Shown here piece by piece: positions 32,714 through 45,563 of a stretch of DNA of 52,268 nucleotides. Under the pieces are notes generated by a model, which saw nothing but the letters and a program-made list of their open reading frames with translations, was not told where the DNA came from and did not search any database. Origin of the DNA: Byssothecium circinans. Lineage: Eukaryota > Ascomycota > Dothideomycetes > Pleosporales > Massarinaceae. The stretch lies in assembly GCA_010015675.1 (NCBI GenBank), contig ML976996.1, positions 386,140-438,407 on the forward strand, in the 5' to 3' direction. A program made the translations under genes and the position numbers. The number at the start of each line of letters is the position of its first letter. The stretch's first letter is position 1.

Positions 32714-35566
32714 TTAAAAGTCCGTCTTGAGGGCTTGGTCAACGGTGAGCTCGCCGGACTCGATACGGTCGACACGGAGGACGAGTTCCTGTAATAGTTA
32801 GTACTGAGGCTACAGCTCCTGTGCATTGTCATACCTTTAGAGCCCGGGCGGTCTTGAACGCTAGCGGAGGTATCCTATCGCCTCCATCACGGATGTCGAC
32901 CGCCAGCATGTTCTGCCTACAGTCTTCAAGGAGCTCAACAACGGGCGTAGCATGCTTCTTGAGCGCCGGATTCGAAAGCTCCTTGACGGCATCGTATGTG
33001 CGGCTCGCCGTATCCTGTACCGCTTGCGAGATGTCTTGGATGTAACCGTTGATTTGCTGCTCATCTGCAGGCGTCGGGTTGGGCGTATTTCGGATCAAGT
33101 TGACGAGCGGCTGGATGCTCTGGACGAGAAGCGCTGTTTGGTCTTCGAGATAATTCTGCAAGCGTGTGAGAACGCCGTTTGTTCGGGAAGTGCAAATTAG
33201 TATACCTTAAACGTAGTCATTCCAGCGTCGCTGCCATATCCCAATCCATTTGTACCAATGCTCTGGCGGTCGTATCCGCTGTAAGGCGAACTGTAGTTGC
33301 TGTATCTGGTCGAGCTACTGCTGCCGCCCTTGCTACGGTGACGCTGATGGTTCGACATGGAGCCAAACGAGCCCCCGTTGACGTTGTTTTGTGTGAACGG
33401 ACTGTAGGGAGTATAGCTCATGGGCTTCAGAGGCATCGGCATGTCGTCCTCCTCTTCCTGATCGAGCTCGCCCGCGGGAGTGGGTCGTACCCTGACAAGC
33501 TTGACCAACTCAATGACAGCAGTAGACAAGTGACTAGCAGCGGCGTCCAGTAGGCTGACTGGAGAAAGTCCGTTGGATGAGGAATGGTTTTTGCTGGCAG
33601 TGATCAAGTTATTCGCGGTAGCGCTCACGCGAGACTTGAGCTTGGTTTGCTGCTTCTCCGGGCTTGACGTGTCGCCATTGACGCTGCTAGCCGGCGATTG
33701 GAGAGACGAGAGCGACGTGCTGTCGACATCACCAGTGATGGCGCGCACGCATTTTACCACGTGCCTCATGCTCCCCAGAACCTGCTCGGAATCCGCACGG
33801 CGAGCGGCTTGGAGTAGCTCGTCAATGCTGAGCTGGAACTGGGTGACGTGCACATCCTTGACAAGGCCGTCTGGAGTAGCAAAGCTGGCATCACGCGTGT
33901 AGTTGGATATGTCGGGCGATGCGAGCGAGTTGAGACCAATAGACGATGCCTTGAGACTGCGAAGCTGCGTTTTGGCGCGAGCATAGCGAGACTTCCACTC
34001 TTTAAGCTCTTCCTCTAGCGATGACACTTGGGCAGCAACTTGCTCTTCCCGCGCTACCGCCGCATCGCTTTGTGATGATAGCTCTCTCATTTCTTGGAGG
34101 AAAGTCTGGGCATCTCTTCGCACCTCTTCTGTGATCTGCTGCTGCTCGCTCAGTTCACTCTCCAGATGTTCGCATCGTTCCTTCCACTCTCCGCCGACAT
34201 CAAACGCCGCCTGAGGTGGATTCGCCTCCAGATCTTCTATTTGCGCGCGAAGTCTGCGCTCGGTCTCGGCATTTTCATCACGTAGTCGATCGATTTCCGC
34301 TCGTAATGACGAGTTGAGAGATTCGGCATTGTCGACCTTCTCCTCGAGCGAATCCCGCAGCTCGTCCCACTCTCTACGCTCTAATGCGGTGCTGTCGTCT
34401 CGCTGCTTTGCCGAATCTTGCATCTGAACGACCTCGGCGTCCTTGGTCCGCAGCGTCTCTTCCAGTTTGTCAATCTTGCTCTGTTGTTCTGCTACCTGCT
34501 TCTGTAGATCTGATATCATCTTGTCCTGCGCGTCACCCATGCTTTTTACACTCTTGTTGGTTTGCCGTCGGGCAGCTGCTCCTTCCAAATTGAATGCATC
34601 ATCGTCATCACCGCCACTGTCATCGTCTTCTACCATGGTCCCCTTATTCGGCACAATGGTGTTCTGCTGGAAGGTCTTGGGGACGGGCGGTCCACCAGGT
34701 CGGAGAGAGCCCGGCGGCCCAGGCATACCCGGGGGCGGCGGGCCGCGATATCCTCCTGGAGGTGGCCTTCCCCCGCGCATGCCTCCATTCATGCTGTTCG
34801 GCGTGCCCATGCGACTCGGCGGCCCCCGGCTCGCCATGCTGCCAGCAGGACTGGATGAGCGGGGCATATCAGGCCCGTCGAAGCGCGGAAACCGCCTCTC
34901 CAACTCATAGTATACGTCGGTTGCGAGCTGGCGGAAGCGCTCGATGGGGATGGTGGAGAGCCTTTGTCTCGCCTGGTTGCGCTTGGGATGGAACGACTTC
35001 ATGGGGAGGAGGAACTTGGGCGTCTCGTTGCCAGGCGCACCGGGCCCGCCGCGCTTGCGGTCTGATTCGCGGCGTATCGACTCATCGTAGACATCTGTGC
35101 TGAGCTCCAGGAACTGCACAGCCGACAGGCGGGTGAGCTTGTCCTTGGCTCTGCTCGGGCGCGGGTTGCCCTTCTCGTCGCGCAGATAGGGCCCCAGGTA
35201 GGCCTTCAGCACGCGATAGTGCTCGGCCAGCGTCTCCTCCAGCACCTGCATCTTGCGGCCGCTGAGGCCCTGGTCCTTCATGCTCTGGGCGTACAGGCCG
35301 GTGCCGTCGCTCGAGCGGCCCACCGAGTTTGGGGGCGAGGGATTGCCATTGTTGGTGGGACGGGCCATGCCATTGGGCATGCCGCCATCTGTCGAGCTGC
35401 TGCCGTGCAACGAGGTCGGCGGCGTGGCCCCACGGCTGGTAGGCGGAAAGGACGGCGAGTATGGGTTGTCGGTGGAGTAGTTGGTGTAGCGGTTGATGGG
35501 GGACCATTCAGCGCTCTCCGCCGTCGAGACCGGCGAGAGGGGGCCATTGCGCGTATTCGTATTCAT
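32714..35566 (-). CDS. spa2: SPA2-like cell polarity scaffold
   Basis: Exons 35566-33206, 33155-32835 and 32788-32714, with introns of 50 and 46 bp, give 918 residues. After a disordered Ser/Pro/Asn-rich start come two Spa2-homology repeats of the GIT type, about 140-168 (L-T-R-L-S-A-V-Q-F-L-E-L-S-T-D-V-Y-D-E) and 200-227 (L-S-T-I-P-I-E-R-F-R-Q-L-A-T-D-V-Y-Y-E). A Pro/Gly-rich linker (260-300), an acidic patch (313-323) and a long coiled coil (about 345-540) follow. The C-terminal exons carry the conserved helical SPA2 C-terminal domain. In yeasts and moulds Spa2 sits at hyphal tips in the polarisome with the formin and MAP-kinase kinases. Both short 3' exons keep the frame. It lies tail-to-head with the ING gene. 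Confidence 0.93.
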
Positions 35567-36721
35567 CGCGTTTCGCCGTCCCGTGTCGTGTTGTGTCAGG
35601 TCAGCGCCGTCCCATGCAGCGAGTCGCGGACAGGGTGAAACGCAAGTGTACGGGAATTGTGTCTGCAGTCTGCAGTACGGAGTATCTAGGTAGACAGAGT
35701 GTCTGGGTAGGCAGTGGGCGGTAGGGACGGCGTGCTAGTGCTAGCAGTGAATGTGAGGCGAGGCGAGCGGCCTGCAAACAAAGAAGAACAAGACAGGGCA
35801 ACGCAATGGGAAGGAGGGAGGAGTGGCGACTGGCCTAGCGAAAGCGCGCGCTGAGCAGCAGCAACAGCATTAAGTAGATACAAGTCAACGTCAACGAGCG
35901 AGGAGCGGTAGAATGGGAGGAAAAGAGCCGCGATCTGTCGTCGAGGATGAAATGAAATGTCGGTATGCCCCTTTCGCGGCCGTGCCCTGCATGCTAACCT
36001 CGTCGACATCAATTTGACCACTGCGCCTGGAGAGCTGCGGGATGCACGCTAGCCAATGACAGCGTCCCTCCGTGGCAGCTTCCGGCTTCCCGGACTCTCA
36101 CTTCACATGCCCGCAACGTCATGCGACATTCAACATGGAATTCAGCACGAAATCCATATATGGCGATGCAGAGGTAGAGCAGAAGTGCAACTGGACAGCC
36201 TTTCCTACAAAGCCTCTCTGTGTATGATACATGATACATGATCTACGTTGATTGGTCTTGCGCCCCCACCGCAGTCTGGAAATTGCGACCCTTGCTCCTT
36301 CCAGATTGACGGTCCAGCCCCATCGATCATCCATCCTCTCACCACTTCGGTACCCCCAGCAACGCAGTATGTCTACCCAGATATTAATTCTCTACTGATA
36401 CAAGGTCATAACCATATGCAATTCCACGATGAACATGAAAACGGCCATCCTAACAGCACCATCTGTCTGTCGTTCCAACGGCTGCTTATGCCGCTTATTC
36501 CGCCATAGGGAGCGCCACATAGCGCCAGGATGCCCTATCGATTATGCTCCCCGCAAAATGAATAGAGACGCCGACTCGTGGTTAGGCGGCTCTGCGGCTT
36601 TCTTGTTGAATGCCGTCAACATGCGAGAAGATATTGCGCAAACGGGTGCTAGAGCTTCGATAGCTACCTGATGTCAGTGACTTGCCATGAAATGAGTATC
36701 CCGAGTGACGCGAGAACGACC
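35567..36721 (-). promoter_or_regulatory. SPA2 upstream region
   Basis: About 1.15 kb without a gene separates SPA2 from the end of the ING gene on the same strand. A 7-base repeat (atgatac) runs at 36220-36240. The length suits a long 5' leader plus promoter; no specific factor site is claimed. Confidence 0.45.
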
Positions 36722-38017
36722 CTATCGCGCTCGCTTGATCTTGTTCGCAGGTTGCCGTCTGCAGTCCGGGCACAGCCAGTCGCCCACGGGCTCCTCCTTG
36801 ATGCCCACGCACTCCCAGTGGAACCACTGAAACTGGCAATTGTCGTTGTCGCATGCGACCATGTCGCCGAAACTGACCCGCTGGCAGGAGCAGTACTTGG
36901 TGTCGTCCGACTCATCCTCTTCACCCCCGATGCCAGCCATGTCTTCGTCTTCCGTGCCTGCCTCACTGGCAACGCTCTCATCGTCGGCTGTAGTCGAGGG
37001 TGACGCCCGTGATCCACCCTTGCGCCGCTTCTTGTGAACTCCCGCCTTGGCCATAAGCGTCGTCTTGCGTAGCGGTTGCTGTGGCTTCGCTCTTTTGACC
37101 GTAAGCGCATTCTTTAGCGGCCTAGGTCCCACGCTGCCGGCTCGCGAGCCCGGTGTTGACGGCTTTGGGGTTCCCGGTCCGATTGATCCCTGACGTACCG
37201 ACGGCGCTGGAAGAGGGCCAGTATTGAGATTGGGCCGGCGGCGTTTGCTGTCACTGCTAGCAGATGACTCGCGTTCCTGTCGCGCAGTCGCCTGGGCAGC
37301 GCTTTGCTGATTCGCAAGTCGTTGCTGATTCATCAGTGCTTGCGCCGTCATGTTTTGCATGTTTGGGTTCGTCCTGGGATTAAGATTGGTAACGTTGGTG
37401 ATACGAGCGATGGCTGCGTGCGCAAGATTTGCGCCTCCGGGACCCAGGTTTCCGGATACGGTTTGCAGTGGCGTGTTTGCGCCCGTGTTGGCGAGTGATG
37501 GAGGAGGCACCATGTTGCCTGGAGAGTCCCTCAGCAGCGAGGGCATCTGGGGATCTGTCGGAATGGAGCCGTCGTTTTGCAGGTCCCGTAGTTTGACATC
37601 CAGCCTCTTGACATGGCGGTCGAGCTGCGGCGCGTGAGTAAAGTGAATGGAATGATTGCCACAAACGTACCAGTGCAGCCGCTTTTTCCACGAGCCCAAT
37701 CTTCTGCTCCTGTACAAGTTGCGCCTTCTCGTACTCTTGCTGAATCGTCTTAGAGTACTTCTCTTCCTGCGGATTCTGCACAAGCGGGCCGTTGAGCTTG
37801 ATGAACTTCTGGAGGCTGCCGTCGCGCTGGGCGATGATGGCCCGTGACGCCTGTATTTGGTCGTCTTTGGCCTGCACTTCTTCGTAGAGATGGGTTATCT
37901 CAGCAGGCAAGTTGGCGACTGCGTGGAGGTTAGCCGGTTCAGAGCGTTGCGCGTCTGGTCGCTCTTACCATCGTGGATGAACTGCTCCAGCACTGTGGCG
38001 GCATCCTCAGTCGTCAT
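36722..38017 (-). CDS. ING-family PHD-finger protein, Yng2-like (NuA4 subunit)
   Basis: Exons 38017-37969, 37918-37671 and 37624-36722, with introns of 50 and 46 bp, give 399 residues. The N-terminal ING helix region (1-120) holds L-E-Q-F-I-H-D-V-A-N-L-P-A-E and the K-F-I-K ... N-P-Q-E pattern with R-H-V-K-R-L-D, closest in my reading to yeast Yng2. A disordered, basic, Ser/Pro-rich centre follows. The C-terminal PHD finger (343-388) has all eight zinc ligands: C-x-C, C-x4-C, H-x2-C, C-x2-C, with the Y before the first Cys and the W of the H3K4me3 pocket. It should recruit a histone acetyltransferase complex to methylated H3. Pho23 (a deacetylase subunit) is the alternative. Very short first exon chosen by its ATG and ING match. 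Confidence 0.9.
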
Positions 38018-38293
38018 GGGGCCCTTTCGTGGTGTGAAAGATGGCTGGAAGGACTGATATTGGCGAATGCGATACTATCAAGGTTGGCTTTGGATGGATT
38101 GCGATGATGTTTTGATGGAGGAGAGGGTGGTGAGGTCGTGAGGCGCGAGTGAGTGGAGGAAGGCGCCTTGCAAACGGGCTGCCTCGTAGGTTTTGCTGCC
38201 TACTCTTTTCTCCACAAGAACTACCGACACCATACACCACACTTGCAGTGTCAAATATCGCCACAGAGTCGGAAGTTTCCAAGGTTGTTCTTG
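38018..38293. promoter_or_regulatory. 276-bp divergent promoter between ING and HDAC genes
   Basis: The two start codons face away from each other with only this segment between, so the promoters must overlap or be shared. No TATA box is obvious. The segment has a purine-rich block (38110-38160) in its middle. Confidence 0.7.
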
Positions 38294-40554
38294 ATGTCGC
38301 TGCGTGCAAGGGCTGTTTCTGACAAAGCGAAGATGCGGCGCGCCGGGCGTTCACGTGCCGCCCTCGCTAGGCGGTCCAATGGCGAGTCGGATGAAGACGA
38401 GGATGTGTCGGCCTCAACCGAGGACGAAGCGTCCGATTCCGATGACGATGTCGACGACGACAGCGAGGACGAATACAAGGGCGGCTACGTGAACCAGAAA
38501 CTCAAAAAGGAGTACCAGCAGGTCCAGCGGCAAGCCCAGCAGCAGGTCTTGTTGAGGAGTTCAAAGACAGATCAGGCCCCGGCGACGCCTGCTCCGTACG
38601 TGGGCGGTCGGTCGGCAGCACGCGCAAAGCCCGTCGACTACAAGGAGAAGAAAATCGGGGACATCCCTTTCCGGGTGGTGGAAAAGAGTGTAAGTCACTA
38701 TACTCAACAGTCCCGCGCTATCCTTATTTTTAACCCTGCAGGCGCCGAAGAAGGCAACGAAAAAAGCCGCCCAAAATCAACCAGACTTTCACTCGTCTGA
38801 CAATCCGTTTCTATCTAGCCAAGACGACATAGATCGCCTGCTTACAGAGAAGACGCTCCGAGGATTCACCAACGAAGAGGCCGAGTGGTATACCCAGGTC
38901 CCCAAAATTGATCCCGTGATAGGCAAGTCTGCCCCAAACCTCAAGACCGGGGGACGGAAGGCTACCATGAAGACGACCATCAACTATGCAGCACCAACCA
39001 ATGGACACGTCAGTACCAAAGGCGAGATTATCAACGAATGGCTCTCGGCCGACGATGCTCTATTCGAGGGGAATTTCCAGACGTTCAAGAACCTCGACGA
39101 CAATGAAAAACGAATGGTGATCCAGCGCGAGGCCGAGGAGTACGGCATGGAAAAGCCACATGGCTACGGCGTCTCCTTTCACTACAACCCGCATGTTGAA
39201 TATCACCACTTCGGGAGTAGTCATCCCATGAAGCCGTGGCGTCTGACTTTGACCAAGCAGCTGGTCTTGGCGTATGGTTTGGAGTATTGCATGGAGCTGT
39301 ACGAGCCCCGGCCGGCGACATCGGAAGAGCTGGCCATCTTCCACGATCGAGGCTACCTAGACTTTCTCAGCAAGTAAGATCGCCGCTCCCCTTTCATATC
39401 ATACATGCTGACGAAATAGGGTCACCCCCCAGAATGCTAAGCCGGATGATCGTGCGTATCTTGCCTTTGGATTTGGCGGCGACAGTAACGACTGCCCTGT
39501 ATTTGACGGTCTCTGGAACTACGTATCCATCTACAGTGGTGCCTCAATGAGTGCCGCCTCCAATCTCCTCAACAAGCAATCCGACGTGGCCATTAACTGG
39601 TCTGGAGGCTTGCACCACGCCAAGAAGAACCACGCCTCAGGCTTCTGCTACATCAACGATATAGTCCTCGCCATCCAGCTGCTGCTTACCCAGAACCAGC
39701 GCGTGCTCTACATCGACATTGATGTTCACCATGGTGATGGTGTTGAAGCAGCCTTTGAGTCGACGGACCGCGTCTTCACTCTTTCGTACCATAAATACGG
39801 GCTAGACAAGAACGGTTATCCGTTTTTCCCTGGTACAGGTAGCATTGATGACATGGGACCACGAGATCCAGCGAACCGCGGAAAGGGCCATAGTTTGAAC
39901 ATACCCATTGACGACGGCATCGACGACGAACAATACAAGTACCTGTTCAGAACGGTCACGGGCGCAGTGGTGGAAAAATACAATCCTACGGCGATTGTGC
40001 TACAGTCAGGCGCCGACTCGCTTGGTGGGGACAGGCTTGGACGATTCAACCTCAACATCAAAGCGCATGGCTCCTGCGTTGAAACGGTGAAGAACTACGG
40101 GCGACCACTCTTGCTCATTGGAGGAGGCGGATACACTCCACGCAACGTGGCACGTACGTGGTGTCATGAGACAGCTGTCTGTGTCGGTACGGAGCTGCAC
40201 AACGACCTCCCTACCCATCTCCCCTATATTCAAGCATTCCAGGGACCGGAGAATGGAGGCGGCATTCTCTACCCCGACCTCCACAACGTGAAGCGCCACG
40301 ACAATCTGAACACGGGGGCCAAAGTTCAGAAGCTCGTTGAGCAAGCCATGGAGAATTTAAGATACTTGGAGGGTGCACCGAGTGTCGTTGTGAATACTAC
40401 GGGTCTCAGCGACGAGATGATTATGCGCGCAAGGGAGGAGGTGGATCGCGAGATGGAAGAGCAGGAGCAGGCGAGGGAATCTCTCCGTGCGGAGAACAAC
40501 CGGAGGAGGCGTGAACGCAACACCGGAGGACGCGGGGAGAGGGCGATGCGGTGA
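38294..40554 (+). CDS. class I histone deacetylase, Hos2-like, with long N-terminal extension
   Basis: Exons 38294-38689, 38742-39373 and 39420-40554, joined over introns of 52 and 46 bp, encode 720 residues. The deacetylase domain starts near residue 274 (G-Y-G-V-S-F-H-Y-N-P) and keeps every active-site element: the H-H dyad at 408-409, D-x-H zinc ligands 444 and 446, G-A-D with Asp 542 and the G-G-G-G-Y tyrosine 581. G-R-L-N-type C-terminal signatures and the arginine/glutamate tail match Hos2, a subunit of the Set3 complex. Unlike usual family members (about 450-500 residues) it has about 270 extra N-terminal residues: a basic start, an acidic Ser/Asp/Glu tract at 31-60, then Gln-rich and Lys-rich sequence. 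The frame is continuous from extension to domain. An internal start at the Met near residue 268 is possible. Confidence 0.92.
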
Positions 40555-41290
40555 TTGATTGGAAGGTTGGCTCCATTTTCCCTTTGGTGGCGAGCTTGCA
40601 TATGTGTCTGGCGTCAACTGGATGGCGTTGGAGGTTTGCTTGACTTTGGTCGAGATACCCCATCTCCTCTTTCTCCGTAAGAGCAGTGATTAGCATCGTT
40701 GGTCGAAAACGTCACACTATTTTCTCCTCCGACAATTTCGACTTCGAACAACAGTTTCTAGCTTCTTCATCGAGGATAGGTAGGGCTGGACTCGCATGTC
40801 GCGGCTCCCCCAGATGTACGATTATCAGATCTCACCCATCCAGACCAGCAGGCAAGGCCCAGCCAAACATCGGCGAAGACGGAGTTAACGGACACGTGAG
40901 CGGCTTGGACATCACCTGCCCGTACACGTCAGCCAATCACGATGCAGGCGCCTCAATGACTTCGTACAACGGACAGAGAGAGTGGTAAGCAATGAGCATA
41001 GAGTTGTAAGCATAGGGAAGCGAACTGTGACTGCAAACGTCTCAACTCATATATATGACACCTTGCCATCAATCTCGGCACCACCGACGGTAATTTCCAG
41101 GCACTAGTCGGCGTCTTGCTCTATCCAACGCCGACTCAGACAGGGGTCCTGCAGGGATTACAAAGCTCAACGTCGAGCAAGACGGTCAATCTTGGGGCCT
41201 GATGGGATTCTTATTCTGTGCATACGTCTTTCTACTTGCATATACCAGGCCGAAGTAGCAGCGCATACGCTACTCAACCCCATCATCGCA
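40555..41290. other. intergenic; HDAC 3' flank and transcription factor promoter
   Basis: No supported gene. Short frames such as 40686-40988 lack motifs. A CACGTG site is at about 40893. The factor's open frame continues upstream to 41192 without an ATG, so coding starts at 41291. Confidence 0.55.
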
Positions 41291-44170
41291 ATGGACGACG
41301 ACATGCTGCCCACACCGACAACATCGGACAGCCGGGTCCAGAAGCCCGCCCACAGCAACAGCCTCCCCGCAACCGCGTCCTCTTCTTCCGCCTCCACCGC
41401 GAACCTCAACCCCCGCTCCTGCGTCACCTGCCGCCGCCGCAAAGTCAAATGCGACAAGAGACAGCCATGCACCAACTGCGCCCGCGCAAAAATCGAATGC
41501 ATGTTCCCCGGCCCGGGCCGCACCCCGCGGAAAGCGCGCAGACCGCCCGATGGCGAGCTCTTGGATCGGTTGCGGAGGCTGGAAGGCGTGGTGCAGAGCC
41601 TGAACGTGCAGGTCGAGGAACACGAACAGGAGGCTGCCGAGAGGGAACAAAGGGGTGGGAGCAGTGGTGAGGCGGTTGGTGGAATTCGAGATGGAGGCGG
41701 TAAGAGTGAAGAGGCAGAGGGCGGGTGTCCGACAAGGAGGAGAGAAAGAGAGGAACAGGCCCATGTGGTGGTGGATAATAGTGTCGAGGGGCTGGAGACG
41801 CGGTTTGGACGCTTGGTCGTGGATCAGGGGAGGAGTCGGTATGTTAACAATAGTTTCTGGGCGAGCCTGAACAATGAGGTCGAGGATCTGAAATCCATAC
41901 TCATTGAGAATGAGAACGAGGAAAGCACCACCGAATCGCCCGATTCAAACTCCGCCCGCCATGATGGCTTCATATTCGGATACAGCTCGAGCAACGTTGA
42001 TATGCTAGCGCTGCACCCGACAATCGAGCGCGCTCGCGAATACTGGACCATGTATAAGCTGAACGTAGATCCTTTGGTCAAGGTCCTACATATCAATTCT
42101 TTCGAGAGCGTCTTCCTGGACGCGATATCACACCCGGAAACAGTGGCCAAGTCGCTCGAGCCCCTTATGTTCACCATCTACTACGGTGCCGTGACCAGTA
42201 CCACCCCCGAAGACTGCGTCGCCAAGTGGGGCGAAACGCAGGATGAGCTACTGAAAAAATATCGCTTTGGGGTTGAGCAGGCGCTTGCGAGAGCAAACTT
42301 CATGTTCTGTGATGAGATAATCATACTGCAGGCTTTTGTCGTTTTCATGATACTACTACGAAGAAACGACGATGCGAGGAAAATCTGGACCTTGACAGGA
42401 TTGGCGGTGCGAATTGCGCAGACCTTGGGCATTCATCGTGATGGAAGTCATTTCCATCTCAAGCCATTTGAAATTGAGATGAGGAGGCGGCTGTGGTGGC
42501 AGGTGTATATACTAGATACACGGGCGAGTGAGGATCATGGGTGTGATCCAACCATCGTCGAGTCGCAGTTTGACACGAAAATGGTAGGTACCCTATTGAT
42601 TTGAACATGAAGTTGCTAATCTCTTCAGCCGCTCAACGTCAACGACTCCGATATTGATCCCGATATGGTCAAGTTCCCACCAGATCGCCAGGGCTTCACT
42701 GACATGTCTTTCTGCCTTACGCGCTTCGAAGTCAGCAACATCTCCCGCCGCATCCTCTACATACCACCTGGGCCCAATCACTGCAACCAGTTCTTCACCA
42801 ACCTCACTGTTCCCGAGAAAGAGAGATGGATAAGCGACTGCCACCAACGTCTCGAAGACAAGTACCTCAAGAATTCCGACATGTCGATCCCACTATGTTG
42901 GATCACAGCCACCGTCTCACGCCTTGTGATGAGCAAGATGTGGCTCATAGTCTACCACCCGTACCAGCGCAAAGATGGCGGCAGATCTCTCCCTCAAGAG
43001 ACGAAAGACAAGCTCTTCATCACATCGCTGGAGAACGTCGAATACTCGATTCTAATCGAGACGGAAGCGCGAACCATGCAATGGGGCTGGCTCTTCCGCA
43101 CCTACGTCCAATGGCACGCCGTAGCCTTCCTCCTCTCAGAACTCTGCGTCCGCACAAAAGGCGAAGCCGTCGAACGTGCCTGGCGCGCCCTCGATGCTAC
43201 AGCAGGTCGCTGGTGGTTCCCTCTCGGCGGATCCTCCACCTACACCAAGAGCCAACCTAGCTGTCTCTGGAAGCCACTCTACAAAGTCATGGCCAAAGCA
43301 CGTGCCGCGCGGGAAAGAGACCTTGCTCTTGAGCGCGCAAGTCAGGCGTTGAGGAATGAAGGCGTGTTTTATTCCGACCTTAACTCACTGCTAGATAAAC
43401 TCCCTGGCGAAGTTCCGAAGCACGACCAACCTAGCGCGGAGAACTTGAATAAGATGCTTGGAGCTGTTGTGCCGAAATTAGGACACGTGCCGGTTGCGAG
43501 TCCGCCAACGTGGAATCAGGGATTGAGTTGTTTACCTCCCAACATGGACTATTCAATCATCCACGCGTCGACGGACGAAGATAGAACAAGTCCCCAAGCC
43601 ATCCCGTCGTTCAGCGCCAGCAGCACCAACGGCGCGAACGACACCAATAAACCCAACAACCCCGAGAATCCACTTGACATAAACCACCCACAAATCTCGC
43701 CCCTCGACACCTTCAACAGCCTCTCAGAACAAGGTCTCGATTTCCTTCTCGGCGACGTCATGGAAGGCTATGCCCTTGACGACTCGGGACGGAATATCAA
43801 CAATGCGAATCATGACCCGCTTTCGCAATTCATTGCACCGAATCTTGCTGGCAATGGCCCTCCTCCATCTCTAAATCGGAACACTAGCTCGACTGATAGT
43901 CCTAGGGCCGTTAATACTTTAAGTTGTTCGATGGATGGGAATACGAGTGGTAATGGGACGTTTGCGCAGAGTCCGCTTAATATGAATATGAATATGAACG
44001 GGAACGGGAATACGGGATTCGATGGCGTAAGCGGGCCTGCTGCTGGAGTGAACGCGGGTCACGGTTATTCTCCTGTGCTGGAGAATGGGATGGGAGATTT
44101 GGGTGCGGAGATGGATTGGGCGGGCTGGGACGACATGGTGTCACAGTTTGGAATGGAGGGCTGGGTCTAG
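41291..44170 (+). CDS. Zn2Cys6 transcription factor with fungal-specific middle homology region
   Basis: Exons 41291-42583 and 42629-44170, with a 45-bp intron, encode 944 residues. The zinc cluster spans 44-70 with spacing C-x2-C-x6-C-x5-C-x2-C-x6-C, followed by a basic linker and a short coiled coil (L-L-D-R-L-R-R-L-E-G-V). The middle region, about 240-620, is the fungal_trans domain: R-A-R-E-Y-W, L-H-I-N-S-F, a helix with L-T-G-L-A-V-R-I-A-Q-T-L-G-I-H-R-D and R-R-R-L-W-W-Q-V are typical. The C-terminal 200 residues are Asn/Ser/Gly-rich with alternating Met-Asn, likely an activation domain. It should bind CGG half-sites as a dimer. The target genes cannot be told; the neighbouring dehydrogenase and monooxygenase are candidates only by position. 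Confidence 0.93.
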
Positions 44171-45563
44171 GACAGCAGGGAGCTGGGGCTGGGTGGGGCA
44201 TTTGGGGAAGGTTGGGTGGTTTTGAAAAACTCAGCATCGATCTTATGAACAGAGGTCCCTTGGAGTCGATGTAAATGACCTGAAGGTCATACCAAAGGAT
44301 GGTTTTGGCATGTTTATGAGCAAAAGGGCGTTTGGAAGGGCTTTTCTGCTCCACTCTACTGCAAGCGCTGTTCATGGTATGGATCTTTTGGGTAGGGTGG
44401 GGTTGGCCATACCCTTAACGCTTGTATTAGGGTTTTGTTTTGGGGTGATTGCACGGCAGATTGTCCATAGTTAGAAAATATGGAGATTTTGATAACGGTT
44501 GGCCAAGGAGCACTCGACACTTGGCTTCACGGTGATGGAACCAACGATACTCTGTACAGTACCTGGAAACCATGACCGCCTCGCCACGATCGATTCTGCA
44601 GACTTACTCCTGTCCTGCAAGAAGAGCGACAATTCGACGATTCGACGATTCGTCTCAATCGCTGTACAATGAACGTGCATTCCATCCAACTCATCCGACA
44701 TAATTTTCTTCTCCCGCACGCTACATACGCAGCCCCTCTTTTTCTCCCTTCGTACACGGCCACTTACTGACAAATCTTTCCTCCTGTTTTCATATCATGA
44801 TTATACTTCCTCTCTATATTCTCCGTCTCGATATATCATATGCGACTCTCAATCAGGATGTTGGGGTCCTCCATCCTGCCCACTGCCCAGCACGCCCAGC
44901 CCGGTCTCTGTAAGAGTATGCCACCCCGCGCTAATGCCGGCTTCATGCAGCGTGAGCTGGAAGTGGCAAACCGCCCAAGACGGTGCGCACGTAGTGCTGC
45001 CGCCTTAACTGATAACTTCCTACCTATCGTCACTAGTGACTGCGTTGGAGTTTCGCGCAGAGCTTGCGGGTGATAAGGGCTTAGTTGGGTGCGTATACTT
45101 CCTTATCCACCGTCTAATCTTCCTCTTGCTACCAAGGCCAAAGCTGTGGTTGTTGGGTGTAGTCGCATCCTCTTTTTACGTTTTAATTTCTTTTTTCTGC
45201 TGCTGCACCCCTCACCCGCGTACCACGTAGGCACGGCGTTCGAAAGAGAAGGTTTACCGGTAAATACTCCGATACGCCGGGATTCTAACCGTGTGCTTTT
45301 GTTTCTTTTATTAAAGATGCGGAGAGGGGCCTTGCACGTACACGTGTAGATGGCGCAACTTTTCTGTCTTGATTACAATTCTCCGATTCTCTTTCCGAAT
45401 TCTTTTTTCAGAATTTCGATTCACGTCGCCTTACGTACCGAGCTTGCTTCTCGTGTCTAAAGAACATTTGCACAGCGAAAGAACCAACCTTCTACGGTAT
45501 CGTTGGAAGAAAGAGATAGTCGATACAGATCCAAGAGCAAGAAAAAAAAAGGAAGGTCAAAAC
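44171..45563. other. 1.4-kb intergenic stretch
   Basis: Holds the 3' flank of the factor gene and the upstream region of the dehydrogenase. A short 8-base repeat (attcgacg) occupies 44631-44652. A long T-rich tract (45100-45200) and a 5' leader ending in a run of A at 45541-45550 precede the next ATG. No gene seen. Confidence 0.55.
44631..44652. repeat. 8-bp tandem repeat, about 2.7 units
   Basis: The unit attcgacg is repeated without change between 44631 and 44652. Confidence 0.75.
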
